Below are positions 47,007 through 55,842 of a stretch of DNA of 64,000 nucleotides, piece after piece. The notes beneath the pieces are model-generated. The model worked only from the letters and a program-made list of their open reading frames with translations. It had not been told where the DNA came from and made no database searches. Numbering within the stretch: the first letter of the stretch is position 1; every line of letters starts with the position of its first letter. The stretch is from Paenibacillus timonensis (GTDB lineage Bacteria > Bacillota > Bacilli > Paenibacillales > Paenibacillaceae): positions 41,619-105,618 of the forward strand of contig NZ_WNZY01000016.1 of NCBI RefSeq assembly GCF_009725205.1, given 5' to 3'. The translations under genes and the position numbers were made by a program.

Positions 47007-47021
47007 TAGTTATCACATGGA

Positions 47022-47048
47022 AAGGGCCCCCTTGTGGGGCTCTTTTTT
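47022..47048 (+). terminator. Intrinsic terminator of the S-layer gene
   Basis: AAGGGCCCC and GGGGCTCTT pair with one G-U around CTTGT, followed by TTTTTT. Confidence 0.88.
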
Positions 47049-47101
47049 AATGTGCACAAATATTTAATCTTTCAGTCCCCTTTAAGGTAACTCTAAGAAA
47101 C

Positions 47102-47129
47102 TTTTGGTATGCTTAATACGTAATATAAT
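47102..47129 (+). promoter_or_regulatory. Sigma-A promoter for the secreted 838-residue protein
   Basis: TTTTGG at 47102-47107, 16 bp, TATAAT at 47124-47129, 36 bp before the start codon. Confidence 0.55.
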
Positions 47130-47165
47130 TAGGCTACTAGTTAGAATTACAAAGGAGGAGCGGTT

Positions 47166-49682
47166 TTGAATAAAACTACTAAAGTCGCTGCGATATTAAC
47201 CGGCGCTTTGATATTTAGTCAAATTGGAATCATTCATTCATCTACAGTTGATGCAGCTACGACGACGAAGAAGAAAACGACGGTACCAGCCTCAAATTTG
47301 AATACTCTGGATAAATTAAGTCCGATTCGCCTAACTTCTAAGAGCTATGTCAAATTATCCGATGTTAATATTCTGACCCAAGATGAGGGGAATATACTTA
47401 CATATACCTTGAATTTTTATAATGGGGATCAGAAAGATATTCAACTGATTGATTATTGGTCAAAGGTAAAAACGAAAAGTGGTTCCGTATTGTCTAGTCA
47501 GTTAGTGTCTAAAGATAAAACAAAGAAAAAAATTGCACCTCAGTCCCAAGTGACTTTAACTTACTATGCGAGAATCGGTAACATTAATTCGGTTAATGAT
47601 CTAATGTTCGATTTGATAAAATGGGATTTTAGCAAGGCTAATTATGAGAATGTGTTAGGTACCTTTAAAGTACCTGCGACTTTTACTGCGCTAACTAGTT
47701 TGGGCCAAACCAAAAAGCTGAGAATTAACGATATCCCGGTTCAGACCAAATTAGAAAGTCATCAGATCTATAAGACGAATGACAAAATCTACACTATGGT
47801 TACGTTGAGTATGCAAAACCTGGGATACAAAGTGGTTGAGGATCCTAAGTTTTCTTTTAACGTAGTTACAACCGATGGAGCGAGTTATGCTCTATCTACA
47901 GATATGACAGGTACTAACTTCAGAATCCAGCCTCAAGAAAAAAAGAATGTTCAATTGATTGCAGAATTGCCTGCCTCAGCTAAAACAGATAAGTTAAAAT
48001 TACAGATTGTTATGTCTGACGATGAACTTAAGCAAAACTTACCTGTAGCTACTTATTCTATTCCGGCAGGACAATCCACGAGTTTACTGATTGATGGCTC
48101 CTCTTTTAAGACGTTAGAGATTAATGGTAATAAAGTTGAGACGCAAATTAAGGGTTCATCTGTAAGTGCAGACGAGGACAATGCCAATTGGTCGGCTACT
48201 TTATACTTCCGAAATACAGGAAATAAAACCCTTACCTTGCCCAAGTATGAAGCAACACTTTCTTCTGCAGAAGGGTATTTATTTCCGATTGTGACCAAAT
48301 CATTTGATAGCATTACCTTAAAGCCACTCGAGGAAAAAACGATAAGTTTAAATGCGACAATACCTGCATACTTAAAACAGGATAAAATTGTTTTGCAACT
48401 GAACCAAACTACAAATTCAGAAACTGATCAAGCTAAAGTGGCCTTTCCTGTAGCTTTCTACGCATTACCCTACAGGGACCAAATCAATGCGAATGAAGGT
48501 ACCGTGTATTATGTAGAGAATTCATATGGAAAGTTCAATTTGAAGTTGAGCTCGATCCAAATGCTTCCTTGGTCTGATGGTGACCTTGTATCTGCCAAAT
48601 TCACAATATCCAATGTCAAAGCGACTACGGTTAAGTTGCCTCAATTAGCTGGAGTGCTGAAATTGGATCAGGCTAACTTAAATGAGGATACCCAAGTTAT
48701 TGCAACAACTAACTCGATGATTTTGGGACCGTATGGCCAAGCAGATCTTTATCTATTGGCGAAAGTTCCGAACGGCTTGGATTATAAGCAGACACTAATT
48801 ACGCTTCAAGAGAAAAATGGAGAAAATTTGTTGGATTTTCTGACTGTAGCAACTACAAAATCGCAAAACTCAGTTCCATCCGTCGCAAAAGGAACAGAAT
48901 ATCATATTACAACAGCTGGTAAAAATGCTGAAGTCAAAGAACGGAGAACTGTCTTTTATTCAGGTATCTCTTCCAATGTCTTGTATACCGAATTGGAAGT
49001 GAAGAGCGAGGAAACCCGACAAGCGGATCTCTCCCATCTGGTTGGTTACTACAAAACCAAAGACGGTCAATATTTCGAAGCAATCGCAAGTCAGCCGGAA
49101 GCCTCCACAAGCCCAAGTGGTAAAAACCTGGTAACCATGTGGGCGAAGTTGCCAAGAAATTTGGATACATCGGATATGGTATTGTACATTGGTGAAGGTG
49201 TGAAGGATGGCAAATTTACAGCGCCTAAAGGTGAAACCACAGGTTATGTAAATGCTGTTGCTCTTGAACTAAATCAGCAAAAACTTGAACCCAAAAGAAA
49301 TAGTTTGAGTGCAATTGACCTCTTCCCATATAACTTGTCTATACCGAATTTGTCGGGGACATTGGCAGGCGGTTCGCTTAATGTGAAGTTTGATTATTAT
49401 CTGTCTCGAAATGGTGAATACGAAATTGGAACGTTTGATCATAAACTGGTCTTGGAATTGAGAGATGCAGGTGGAAAGTACTTTGAACATGAGCTGACCT
49501 TAGAACAAGATTTGAAGGTTGGGGACAATCAAACTTATTCATTGAATTTTAGCGATTCCATTTTTGAAGGAATGCAAGGAGGATCCTTTGAAATCAGTTT
49601 GTATGATAAGTTCCAAGGTGAAAAGGTGAAACTGGCTAGTCAAGCTTTTTATTACAGTGGATCGAATGCAAATCTGAATTAA
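47166..49682 (+). CDS. Secreted protein of unknown function, no SLH domain
   Basis: An 838-residue protein with a signal peptide (MNKTTKVAAILTGALIFSQIG, cleavage near VDA-ATT) and long stretches of beta-strand-like sequence. Blocks with the theme of an extracellular transport or adhesion scaffold recur, such as VTLSMQNLGYKVV, ATLYFRNTGNKTLTLPKY and AKFTISNVKATTVKLPQ, which look like repeated Ig-like (DUF11/NEAT-unrelated) domains of about 130 residues. No anchor, catalytic motif or SLH is visible. TTG start with GGAGGAGCGG. AT-rich, codon use intermediate between the S-layer gene and housekeeping genes. I do not recognise the family; location suggests an S-layer-associated protein. Confidence 0.75.
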   Translation: MNKTTKVAAILTGALIFSQIGIIHSSTVDAATTTKKKTTVPASNLNTLDKLSPIRLTSKSYVKLSDVNILTQDEGNILTYTLNFYNGDQKDIQLIDYWSKVKTKSGSVLSSQLVSKDKTKKKIAPQSQVTLTYYARIGNINSVNDLMFDLIKWDFSKANYENVLGTFKVPATFTALTSLGQTKKLRINDIPVQTKLESHQIYKTNDKIYTMVTLSMQNLGYKVVEDPKFSFNVVTTDGASYALSTDMTGTNFRIQPQEKKNVQLIAELPASAKTDKLKLQIVMSDDELKQNLPVATYSIPAGQSTSLLIDGSSFKTLEINGNKVETQIKGSSVSADEDNANWSATLYFRNTGNKTLTLPKYEATLSSAEGYLFPIVTKSFDSITLKPLEEKTISLNATIPAYLKQDKIVLQLNQTTNSETDQAKVAFPVAFYALPYRDQINANEGTVYYVENSYGKFNLKLSSIQMLPWSDGDLVSAKFTISNVKATTVKLPQLAGVLKLDQANLNEDTQVIATTNSMILGPYGQADLYLLAKVPNGLDYKQTLITLQEKNGENLLDFLTVATTKSQNSVPSVAKGTEYHITTAGKNAEVKERRTVFYSGISSNVLYTELEVKSEETRQADLSHLVGYYKTKDGQYFEAIASQPEASTSPSGKNLVTMWAKLPRNLDTSDMVLYIGEGVKDGKFTAPKGETTGYVNAVALELNQQKLEPKRNSLSAIDLFPYNLSIPNLSGTLAGGSLNVKFDYYLSRNGEYEIGTFDHKLVLELRDAGGKYFEHELTLEQDLKVGDNQTYSLNFSDSIFEGMQGGSFEISLYDKFQGEKVKLASQAFYYSGSNANLN

Positions 49683-49692
49683 ACAATGTTGA

Positions 49693-49736
49693 GGAACAAG
49701 CCCAAATCCCCTCCGGATTTGGGCTTGTTCCTTTCT
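49693..49736 (+). terminator. Intrinsic terminator after the secreted protein gene
   Basis: GGAACAAGCCCAAATCC pairs perfectly with GGATTTGGGCTTGTTCC (17 bp) around a short loop; the T-rich tail is CTTTCTATC. Confidence 0.8.
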
Positions 49737-49782
49737 ATCAAAACCTCTATCATAGACTGTAACAGAGTCATAGAGGAGGAAC

Positions 49783-50292
49783 ATGATGAAGACGGGTTGG
49801 AAAGTAGTAACGGCCGTGGTATTGGTTGGCGGTAGTGTTTGGGCAGGCTCGTTGCTGAGTATGCAAGCGGAAGGTGCGGGAACGACGCCAGGTACTGCGG
49901 ATGATCCGGTAGTCACCAAAAGCTACGTGGATCGGGCGATTCAACAGGCGATTGGTGGCGGGGGAGGTTCCACCACACCGAGTGCGCCTTCTACAGGAGG
50001 CTCTGGAAGCAGCTCTAGCGATGCTGTTCAAATCGTGGATGTCAAACCAGGGAAGATACTTGTTGCTTCTGCAGGGGCAGAGTTTATTGTTCGTTCTGGG
50101 AAAGCCGTTATTTATAGCGCTGACTCCAATGGGGTAGCGGATCTCACAGATGGGAAGGATATACCGAATGGAGGCGCCGTGGCGAACAACCATTTGTTGT
50201 CTTTTCCTAGAGAGGGCCGGGGGATTCAGGTACAGGATGGGGATACCCACAATCTAACGGTTATGGTGCGGGGCGGATACCAAATTAAATAG
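49783..50292 (+). CDS. Small secreted protein of unknown function
   Basis: A 169-residue protein: N-terminal signal or anchor helix (WKVVTAVVLVGGSVWAGSLL), the motif ADDPVVTKSYVDRAIQQAI, which I know from various uncharacterised Bacillales surface proteins, a Gly/Ser/Thr-rich linker (about residues 57-80), then a compact C-terminal domain with a beta-rich pattern (KPGKILVASAGAEFIVRSG). AGGAGGAAC precedes two adjacent ATG codons; the second has the better spacing. No enzymatic motif is evident. It could be a wall- or S-layer-associated partner of the preceding secreted protein. Confidence 0.7.
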   Translation: MMKTGWKVVTAVVLVGGSVWAGSLLSMQAEGAGTTPGTADDPVVTKSYVDRAIQQAIGGGGGSTTPSAPSTGGSGSSSSDAVQIVDVKPGKILVASAGAEFIVRSGKAVIYSADSNGVADLTDGKDIPNGGAVANNHLLSFPREGRGIQVQDGDTHNLTVMVRGGYQIK

Positions 50293-50407
50293 TCAGCTAA
50301 TGGATTGGCATGATTGGGCAGAAGAGACAAACATTCCTGAGCGTAGCGAAGGTTGAGGGGTGTCATACTACCTCTTGAAACCAACTTATCAGGAGGTGTC
50401 TGGAATC

Positions 50408-50677
50408 ATGGCAAAAAGCAATCGGAAGATCGTACCGGAGAGTCGTCAGGTGTTACAACAATGGAAATACGAAATCGCCGCGGAGTTCGGATTGCCTGTA
50501 GGTTATGGGGCTACAGGAGCAGCGGATACGGAATTTGCCGGTGAACTTGGCGCTTTAAGCGGTGGGCAAAGCAGCGGCGGAAGCTGGGGACATCTGACAT
50601 CCCGTGAAAACGGCTCCGTTGGCGGAGAAATCACTAAACGCTTGATCGCTCATGCGGAACGGAACTTTATTCTATAA
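50408..50677 (+). CDS. Alpha/beta-type small acid-soluble spore protein
   Basis: Coats and protects DNA in the dormant spore and supplies amino acids on germination. Seen: 89 residues; KIVPESRQVLQQWKYEIAAE at the start, the GPR protease recognition region DTEFAGELG near 41-49 and GGEITKRLIAHAE at the end, all family signatures. The ATG at 50408 follows AGGAGGTG; an in-frame upstream extension is not conserved. CATACTA at 50364-50370 resembles a sigma-G -10, but the -35 is unclear. The insertion GALSGGQSSGGSWG in the loop is longer than in Bacillus SASPs. Confidence 0.88.
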   Translation: MAKSNRKIVPESRQVLQQWKYEIAAEFGLPVGYGATGAADTEFAGELGALSGGQSSGGSWGHLTSRENGSVGGEITKRLIAHAERNFIL

Positions 50678-50704
50678 ATTATTCCACAAAAGCCATGAAT
50701 TATT

Positions 50705-50733
50705 TTGACATGACTTGGCAAATGCGATACTAT
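50705..50733 (+). promoter_or_regulatory. Strong sigma-A promoter upstream of metK
   Basis: Consensus TTGACA at 50705-50710, 17 bp, TACTAT at 50728-50733. A terminator hairpin starts only about 15 nt after the predicted start site. Confidence 0.7.
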
Positions 50734-50754
50734 TTCCTTTGAGGATGCTAATCC

Positions 50755-50788
50755 AACCTTTTCCGATTTGGGAAAGGTTCATTTTTTG
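50755..50788 (+). terminator. Terminator between the metK promoter and metK
   Basis: AACCTTTTCC and GGGAAAGGTT form a 10-bp stem with one G-U around GATTT, followed by CATTTTTT. It may end the SASP transcript (77 nt downstream of its stop) or act as an attenuator in the metK leader. Confidence 0.75.
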
Positions 50789-50852
50789 CTTGGGCTTTAT
50801 ATTGTATTGGATAGACAGGCTGCAGCCATACTATCCATGGGAGGTTGAAATT

Positions 50853-52055
50853 ATGTCCGTACAAGGGCGACACCTGTTTACTTCCGAATCCGTAACCGAA
50901 GGGCACCCGGATAAAATTTGCGACCAAATTTCGGATGCGGTACTTGATGCTTTTTTGACGAATGACCCTTATGCTCGGGTTGCTTGTGAAGTATCAGTAG
51001 CCACGGGCCTGGTGCTCGTGATCGGGGAGATCAGTACGAAATCCGAGTATGTCGATATTCCAGCCATCGTGCGCAAGACGGTGAAGGAGATCGGTTATAC
51101 GCGTGCTAAATATGGTTTTGATTTCAATACCTGCGCGGTACTTACTTCGTTAAACGAGCAGTCGGCTGACATCGCGCAAGGCGTGAATGCCGCTCTGGAG
51201 CATCGGGATCCGGCTCAGGTCGATAAGGAAACCGAAAATATCGGGGCCGGCGATCAAGGCTTGATGTTCGGGTTTGCTACGAATGAAACGCCGGAACTGA
51301 TGCCGCTTCCAATTGCACTTTCCCACCGGATCGCACGCCGTTTGTCTGAAGTGCGCAAGGACGGCACGTTGGAATATCTTCGTCCCGATGGTAAAACGCA
51401 GGTGACGATTGAATATGTTGACGGCAAGCCAAATCGAGTGGACACGATCGTCGTATCCACGCAGCATGCCGAAGAGATCAGTTTGGAGCAAATCCAAAAA
51501 GATATTAAGGAACAAGTGATCCTTCCCGTTGTTCCGGCTGAGTTGCTGGACGGGGATACGAAATATTTTATTAACCCAACGGGTCGGTTCGTGATTGGCG
51601 GACCTCAGGGGGATGCCGGTTTGACCGGACGTAAAATCATCGTCGATACGTATGGTGGTTACGCCCGTCATGGCGGGGGTGCCTTCTCGGGGAAGGACCC
51701 GACAAAGGTGGACCGTTCCGCAGCTTATGCCGCTCGTTATGTAGCGAAGAACCTGGTTGCTGCCGGATTGGCCGACAAGGTAGAAATCCAACTGGCGTAC
51801 GCCATTGGGGTAGCTAATCCAGTTTCCATCAACGTGGATACGTATGGAACCGGTAAAGTATCGGAAGAGAAGCTGGTGGAGCTCGTTCGCGAGAACTTCG
51901 ATCTTCGCCCGGCAGGGATCATTCGTATGTTGGATCTACGCCGTCCGATTTATCAGCAAACCGCTGCTTACGGGCATTTCGGACGTACGGACATCGACCT
52001 CCCTTGGGAAAGAGTGGACAAGGCGGAGGCGTTGAAGGCGCAAGCGGGGACTTAA
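50853..52055 (+). CDS. metK: S-adenosylmethionine synthetase
   Basis: Forms SAM from methionine and ATP in the cytosol. Seen: 400 residues; [19 protein letters not shown] near residue 15, [12 protein letters not shown] near 120 and [21 protein letters not shown] near 255, the family signatures in order. The ATG at 50853 follows GGGAGGTTG; the longer open frame crosses the terminator. No S-box (SAM-I) riboswitch was recognised in the 175-bp leader, unlike metK of many Bacillales. Confidence 0.97.
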   Translation: MSVQGRHLFTSESVTEGHPDKICDQISDAVLDAFLTNDPYARVACEVSVATGLVLVIGEISTKSEYVDIPAIVRKTVKEIGYTRAKYGFDFNTCAVLTSLNEQSADIAQGVNAALEHRDPAQVDKETENIGAGDQGLMFGFATNETPELMPLPIALSHRIARRLSEVRKDGTLEYLRPDGKTQVTIEYVDGKPNRVDTIVVSTQHAEEISLEQIQKDIKEQVILPVVPAELLDGDTKYFINPTGRFVIGGPQGDAGLTGRKIIVDTYGGYARHGGGAFSGKDPTKVDRSAAYAARYVAKNLVAAGLADKVEIQLAYAIGVANPVSINVDTYGTGKVSEEKLVELVRENFDLRPAGIIRMLDLRRPIYQQTAAYGHFGRTDIDLPWERVDKAEALKAQAGT

Positions 52056-52072
52056 ATTTATTGAATGACAAG

Positions 52073-52109
52073 GATACTCGACTCATAATTCTGAGCGGGT
52101 ATCTTTTTT
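52073..52109 (+). terminator. Intrinsic terminator of metK
   Basis: GATACTCG pairs with CGGGTATC, with ACTCA/TGAG(C) nested, followed by six Ts. Confidence 0.88.
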
Positions 52110-52226
52110 ATTCCCTGGATTCTAAACTCAGTGATAGCTTTTGCCGTTAATAATAATAGGTATGTCTTGATCGCATACATATTTACTTTACATATATGAT
52201 TGCAACCGGGGAAGGGGAAAGCAAAT

Positions 52227-55200
52227 ATGAAGAAGCAGCTCTCGTTATGGATTGTGTTTACGATGATGTTAAATGTGCTTATAGGAACATGGGGAGAAAC
52301 CGTTGCAAGTGGGGCAAGTGTAACAGCACCGACACCCTCTGTGATCCCAGCAAACGGTACTACAAGTGTTCCAGTCGATACTAAGCTACAGATCAGTGTT
52401 CCGGGGGCGAAAATCAAGACGAACGGAACGCAGATATATACGATTTCCACAAGTGCGGGTGGAGTGACGGATAAAAAAGAAATTACCGTTACGGAATCTA
52501 CTTATGTAGATTCTGTTGTACTGACGCCGCCGACGTTATTGCAATATAATGCAGTTTATACCGTTTCTTTGCCTGAGGATGCTTTTACCATCGAGGGAAG
52601 TGGAGAAACGACTGCAGCGTATAGCTGGTCTTTTACGACTGCCAACTCTTCAACGACGGCATTATCCGCGTCCTTTAGCCCAGGCAATGGTAGCTCAAAT
52701 AACAGTATCAGCACGAAACCAACCATCACCTTTAACCGAAATATAAGGTTGAATCCTGTTGTTGCAAATGGGGGTATTACGCTTAAAAAGACCAGCACCA
52801 ATATAATCGTACCCATAACGGTGTCAGCGAGCTCGAATATTGTTACGATCTATCCAACAAGTTCAACGCTGGAGGCCGGTACAGGTTATTATATTGAAAT
52901 TGCTGGTAACGGGATTTATGATGCCCAGAATGCATTAATCTATTATGCCGGAATAAGCGGAAGTACGCGCTGGAGCTTCCAAACCGCTGCAGCCGATAAG
53001 ACGGCTCCGGTGCTCCGGAGTGCAACAATGTACAGCAACACAGCCATTCGCCTACTTTATAACGAGTCTTTATATTCAACTTCCTACTTGTCTACTTCAA
53101 ACTTCACGGTAATTGTAAATGGAGAAACACGTCGCATTAGTTATATTACCGTATCCGGAGATGCCGTTTATGTAAACCTGGAGACAGGAGTCGCCGTTGG
53201 GCAGGATGTGAAAATTAGCTATACAGGCAGTACGGGACAAGGGATTCAAGACATCTCCGGAAATGTGGCGGCAGCCTTTACTGGAAAGGTAGTTACGAAC
53301 GGAATTGACTCGGTAATGCCAAAGCCAAAAGACGGGTATGCAACAAGTAATTCCGTCACGCTGTATTTTAGTGATTCGCTAAAGAGTCCCTCTACCTATG
53401 CGTATCAGCAGTTCACGGTTACGGCTAACGGAAGTTCCAAGGGGGTAAGCAGTCTATCCCATAGCGGCTCAACCATGACCTTATATTTATCTAGCTCGAT
53501 ATCAAACGGTGATGTTGTAAAGGTATCCTACACACCGGGCTCTTATCCATTACAGGATTATCGTGGTTTTGATATTGCCGGCTTCACCGATTACTTTGTC
53601 CGCAACACATATGACTCAGTGGCTCCTGTGTTTCAAGGAGTCGAGGGATCCGGCAATAAAGTGATTCTGACTTATAACGAAGCGCTGCGTACAAGTCCGA
53701 CTCCTTTGAAAAGCCAATTTTCGATATTGGTTAATAATGCGCCAGTATATGTCAACACAGTAGAAATAGGCTCTAATCAAGTCATCCTTACCTTAGCCTC
53801 TTCGTTTACGAAGGATCAGAACGTAACCTTATCTTATGTTTCGGGTCCAGGAGGTATCGCGGATTTAAATGGGAACTTGGCGGGGTACATCAACCTGCAG
53901 CCGGTGACATACAGTACCGTAGTCGAGGGGGTTCGATCGGCAACGGTGACAGGCGATACGCTAACGATCACGTTCAATTCTACATTGAAGTCGGCATCTT
54001 ACGTTCCGGTGAACCAATTTTACGTAAATGTGGATAACGTGAACCGTGGAGTTCAATCCGCGACGATTAACGGCAATACGGTAATCTTGAAGCTGAGCTC
54101 CGCTGTAACTGCAGGACAAGCCGTGACGTTGTCCTATCTGACAGGTGCGGCGCCCCTATATGACAATCTGGGCAACATGGTAAAAAGCTTTAATAATTTT
54201 ACGGTGCAAAACTTAATGGGAGGTCAGGGTACAACACCAATCGGAGTTCAACCGGATTATCTGACTGTCATGAGCAATGCTCAGTTTGGAGTAAGCGGTT
54301 ATCAGCTGAATTTGAATACAGCCCAAGCCACTGACAGCCGTTCGCGTTTAGGTGTAGGATCCAAAAAATATACAATTGACAATACCAAATTGCAAACAGC
54401 ATTAAAATATTTAGTAGACAACAACATGTCCGTTCGTAAGTTGATGTTTGAGGTTCCTTCATCCGATAAAGCGGCAGAGGTAGTTGTGCCGATTAGCGCA
54501 CTGATGGAAATCTACGGTCGAGGAAAATCCGCATCTTTTATGGTTAAGCATAACAATGTGATGTATGAGCTGCCGGTCGAAAAGATTCCATTCACGGAGA
54601 TCTCCAGGTCGCTAAATGTAAGTTCCTTGACCTCTGCATACCTTACAATCCAGTTGGAGACGGTCACGAAGTCACAATTACCGGGGGCGAACTACAGCAA
54701 TGGTGTGACCACAACCCCGATGACCGATCCTGTACAAATTTATTTGTCGGCATATAACGGAAATAGCACGCAAAATACGGTCGATGTTTCCCATGGTGGG
54801 CAGCTATACATCAGAACGACGAATGCTTCACCCAATAGTCAGTTTATGCTTTTGAAATATGATTTAAATACACAAGCCATATCCTTTGTTCCATCCAAAG
54901 TAACTAGCAGTGGCAGTGCTATTATTTTTAATGGCAAAGTAAACGGAAATTCCGTAGTTGGTCCGGCAGTAGGGTATAGCTACTTTTCTGATACGGCCAA
55001 GCATTGGGCGCGGACAGATATCACTGAATTGACCAGCCGATTAATTGTTTCGTCATCATCTGGGTCTAAATTTGAACCAGATAAGAAGATCACTCGTGCA
55101 GAATTTGCAGTTTATATTGCAAAAGGTCTCGGACTGGCTGGTGATGAATCTTATGCCCGCCGCTTCCCGGATGTGTCGTCCGGAACGACGGCGGCATACA

Positions 55201-55535
55201 TTGGAGCGGCGGCGAAGGCCGGGATCATTAACGGGAACGCCGATGGCACGTTTAAGCCGAACAGCAACATCACGCGGGAGCAGATGGCGCTGATGATGGT
55301 ACGGGCGATGGAATACGCCGGGTACGATACGTCGATGAACGGTGCGAGTACGGCGACGTTAACGAAGTTCAAGGATGCGGCGAAGATCCAATCCAAGGAC
55401 ACGGTGGCCAAAGCCGTGAAGGAAGGCATCATCCAAGGCGTGACGACAAATACGTTCCAGCCGCAAGGCAATGCGACGCGCGCACAGGCTGCGGTCATGC
55501 TGAAGCGTGTATTGGATAAACTGAACTACATTTAA
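52227..55535 (+). CDS. Large SLH protein with SwmB-like repeats
   Basis: A 1102-residue surface protein. Seen: signal peptide (KKQLSLWIVFTMMLNVLIG); an Ig-like Big_5 domain with VIPANGTTSVPVDTKLQI and a second one; four SwmB-like repeats of about 95 residues (each with NFTVIVNG-like, VTLSYVSGPGGIxDLxGN and variants ending in PxD) from about residue 255 to 660; a middle region; then three C-terminal SLH modules (FSDTAKHWARTDITELTSR, FPDVSSGTTAAYIGAAAKAG, FKDAAKIQSKDTVAKAVKEG) with TRAEF, TREQM and TRAQA. GGGGAAGGGGAAAGC precedes the ATG. The last 400 bp, coding SLH 2 and 3, are clearly more GC-rich than the rest. Confidence 0.9.
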   Translation: MKKQLSLWIVFTMMLNVLIGTWGETVASGASVTAPTPSVIPANGTTSVPVDTKLQISVPGAKIKTNGTQIYTISTSAGGVTDKKEITVTESTYVDSVVLTPPTLLQYNAVYTVSLPEDAFTIEGSGETTAAYSWSFTTANSSTTALSASFSPGNGSSNNSISTKPTITFNRNIRLNPVVANGGITLKKTSTNIIVPITVSASSNIVTIYPTSSTLEAGTGYYIEIAGNGIYDAQNALIYYAGISGSTRWSFQTAAADKTAPVLRSATMYSNTAIRLLYNESLYSTSYLSTSNFTVIVNGETRRISYITVSGDAVYVNLETGVAVGQDVKISYTGSTGQGIQDISGNVAAAFTGKVVTNGIDSVMPKPKDGYATSNSVTLYFSDSLKSPSTYAYQQFTVTANGSSKGVSSLSHSGSTMTLYLSSSISNGDVVKVSYTPGSYPLQDYRGFDIAGFTDYFVRNTYDSVAPVFQGVEGSGNKVILTYNEALRTSPTPLKSQFSILVNNAPVYVNTVEIGSNQVILTLASSFTKDQNVTLSYVSGPGGIADLNGNLAGYINLQPVTYSTVVEGVRSATVTGDTLTITFNSTLKSASYVPVNQFYVNVDNVNRGVQSATINGNTVILKLSSAVTAGQAVTLSYLTGAAPLYDNLGNMVKSFNNFTVQNLMGGQGTTPIGVQPDYLTVMSNAQFGVSGYQLNLNTAQATDSRSRLGVGSKKYTIDNTKLQTALKYLVDNNMSVRKLMFEVPSSDKAAEVVVPISALMEIYGRGKSASFMVKHNNVMYELPVEKIPFTEISRSLNVSSLTSAYLTIQLETVTKSQLPGANYSNGVTTTPMTDPVQIYLSAYNGNSTQNTVDVSHGGQLYIRTTNASPNSQFMLLKYDLNTQAISFVPSKVTSSGSAIIFNGKVNGNSVVGPAVGYSYFSDTAKHWARTDITELTSRLIVSSSSGSKFEPDKKITRAEFAVYIAKGLGLAGDESYARRFPDVSSGTTAAYIGAAAKAGIINGNADGTFKPNSNITREQMALMMVRAMEYAGYDTSMNGASTATLTKFKDAAKIQSKDTVAKAVKEGIIQGVTTNTFQPQGNATRAQAAVMLKRVLDKLNYI

Positions 55536-55546
55536 TCCACAACTTT

Positions 55547-55588
55547 TCCCGGCACTGGGGTGCGAAACCTGGTGTCGGGATTTTTTTT
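55547..55588 (+). terminator. Intrinsic terminator of the SwmB/SLH gene
   Basis: TCCCGGCAC pairs with GTGTCGGGA (one G-U) with a GG/CC inner pair, followed by eight Ts. Confidence 0.9.
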
Positions 55589-55597
55589 GCACACAAG

Positions 55598-55708
55598 TTA
55601 TCCACGAAATTCACATTATCCACAACGCATAACGTCTCCGATCGAGAGAAATGAAAAAGTTATCCCTGTTTTCCACAGCTTTTATCCCCAGATTCCACAT
55701 TATCCACA
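55598..55708 (+). promoter_or_regulatory. Cluster of DnaA-box-like sites
   Basis: Two perfect TTATCCACA boxes (55616-55624 and 55700-55708), plus TTATCCACG (55598-55606), TTTTCCACA (55669-55677), TTATCCCCA (55682-55690) and TTATCCCTG (55660-55668), all on the plus strand within 111 bp. No dnaA or dnaN gene is near and no AT-rich unwinding region is obvious, so this is more likely a DnaA-binding cluster than the origin. Confidence 0.7.
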
Positions 55709-55842
55709 CGGAAGATCTTCCGGAATTCAACGAATGAATACATTCCTTCAACAAAATTGCTATTTTTCGTAACTTTTCCGGCTAAAAGTAGTCTATTAAT
55801 AAGAGGTTACTAATAATAGAAGCACGTTAGAGGTATTTAAAG

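Noticed and set aside
50678..50852. SAM riboswitch in the metK leader
   Set aside because: No S-box signature sequences could be found in the 175 bp before metK.
55598..55708. Chromosomal origin oriC
   Set aside because: No dnaA, dnaN or rpmH nearby and no AT-rich unwinding stretch; all boxes point the same way.
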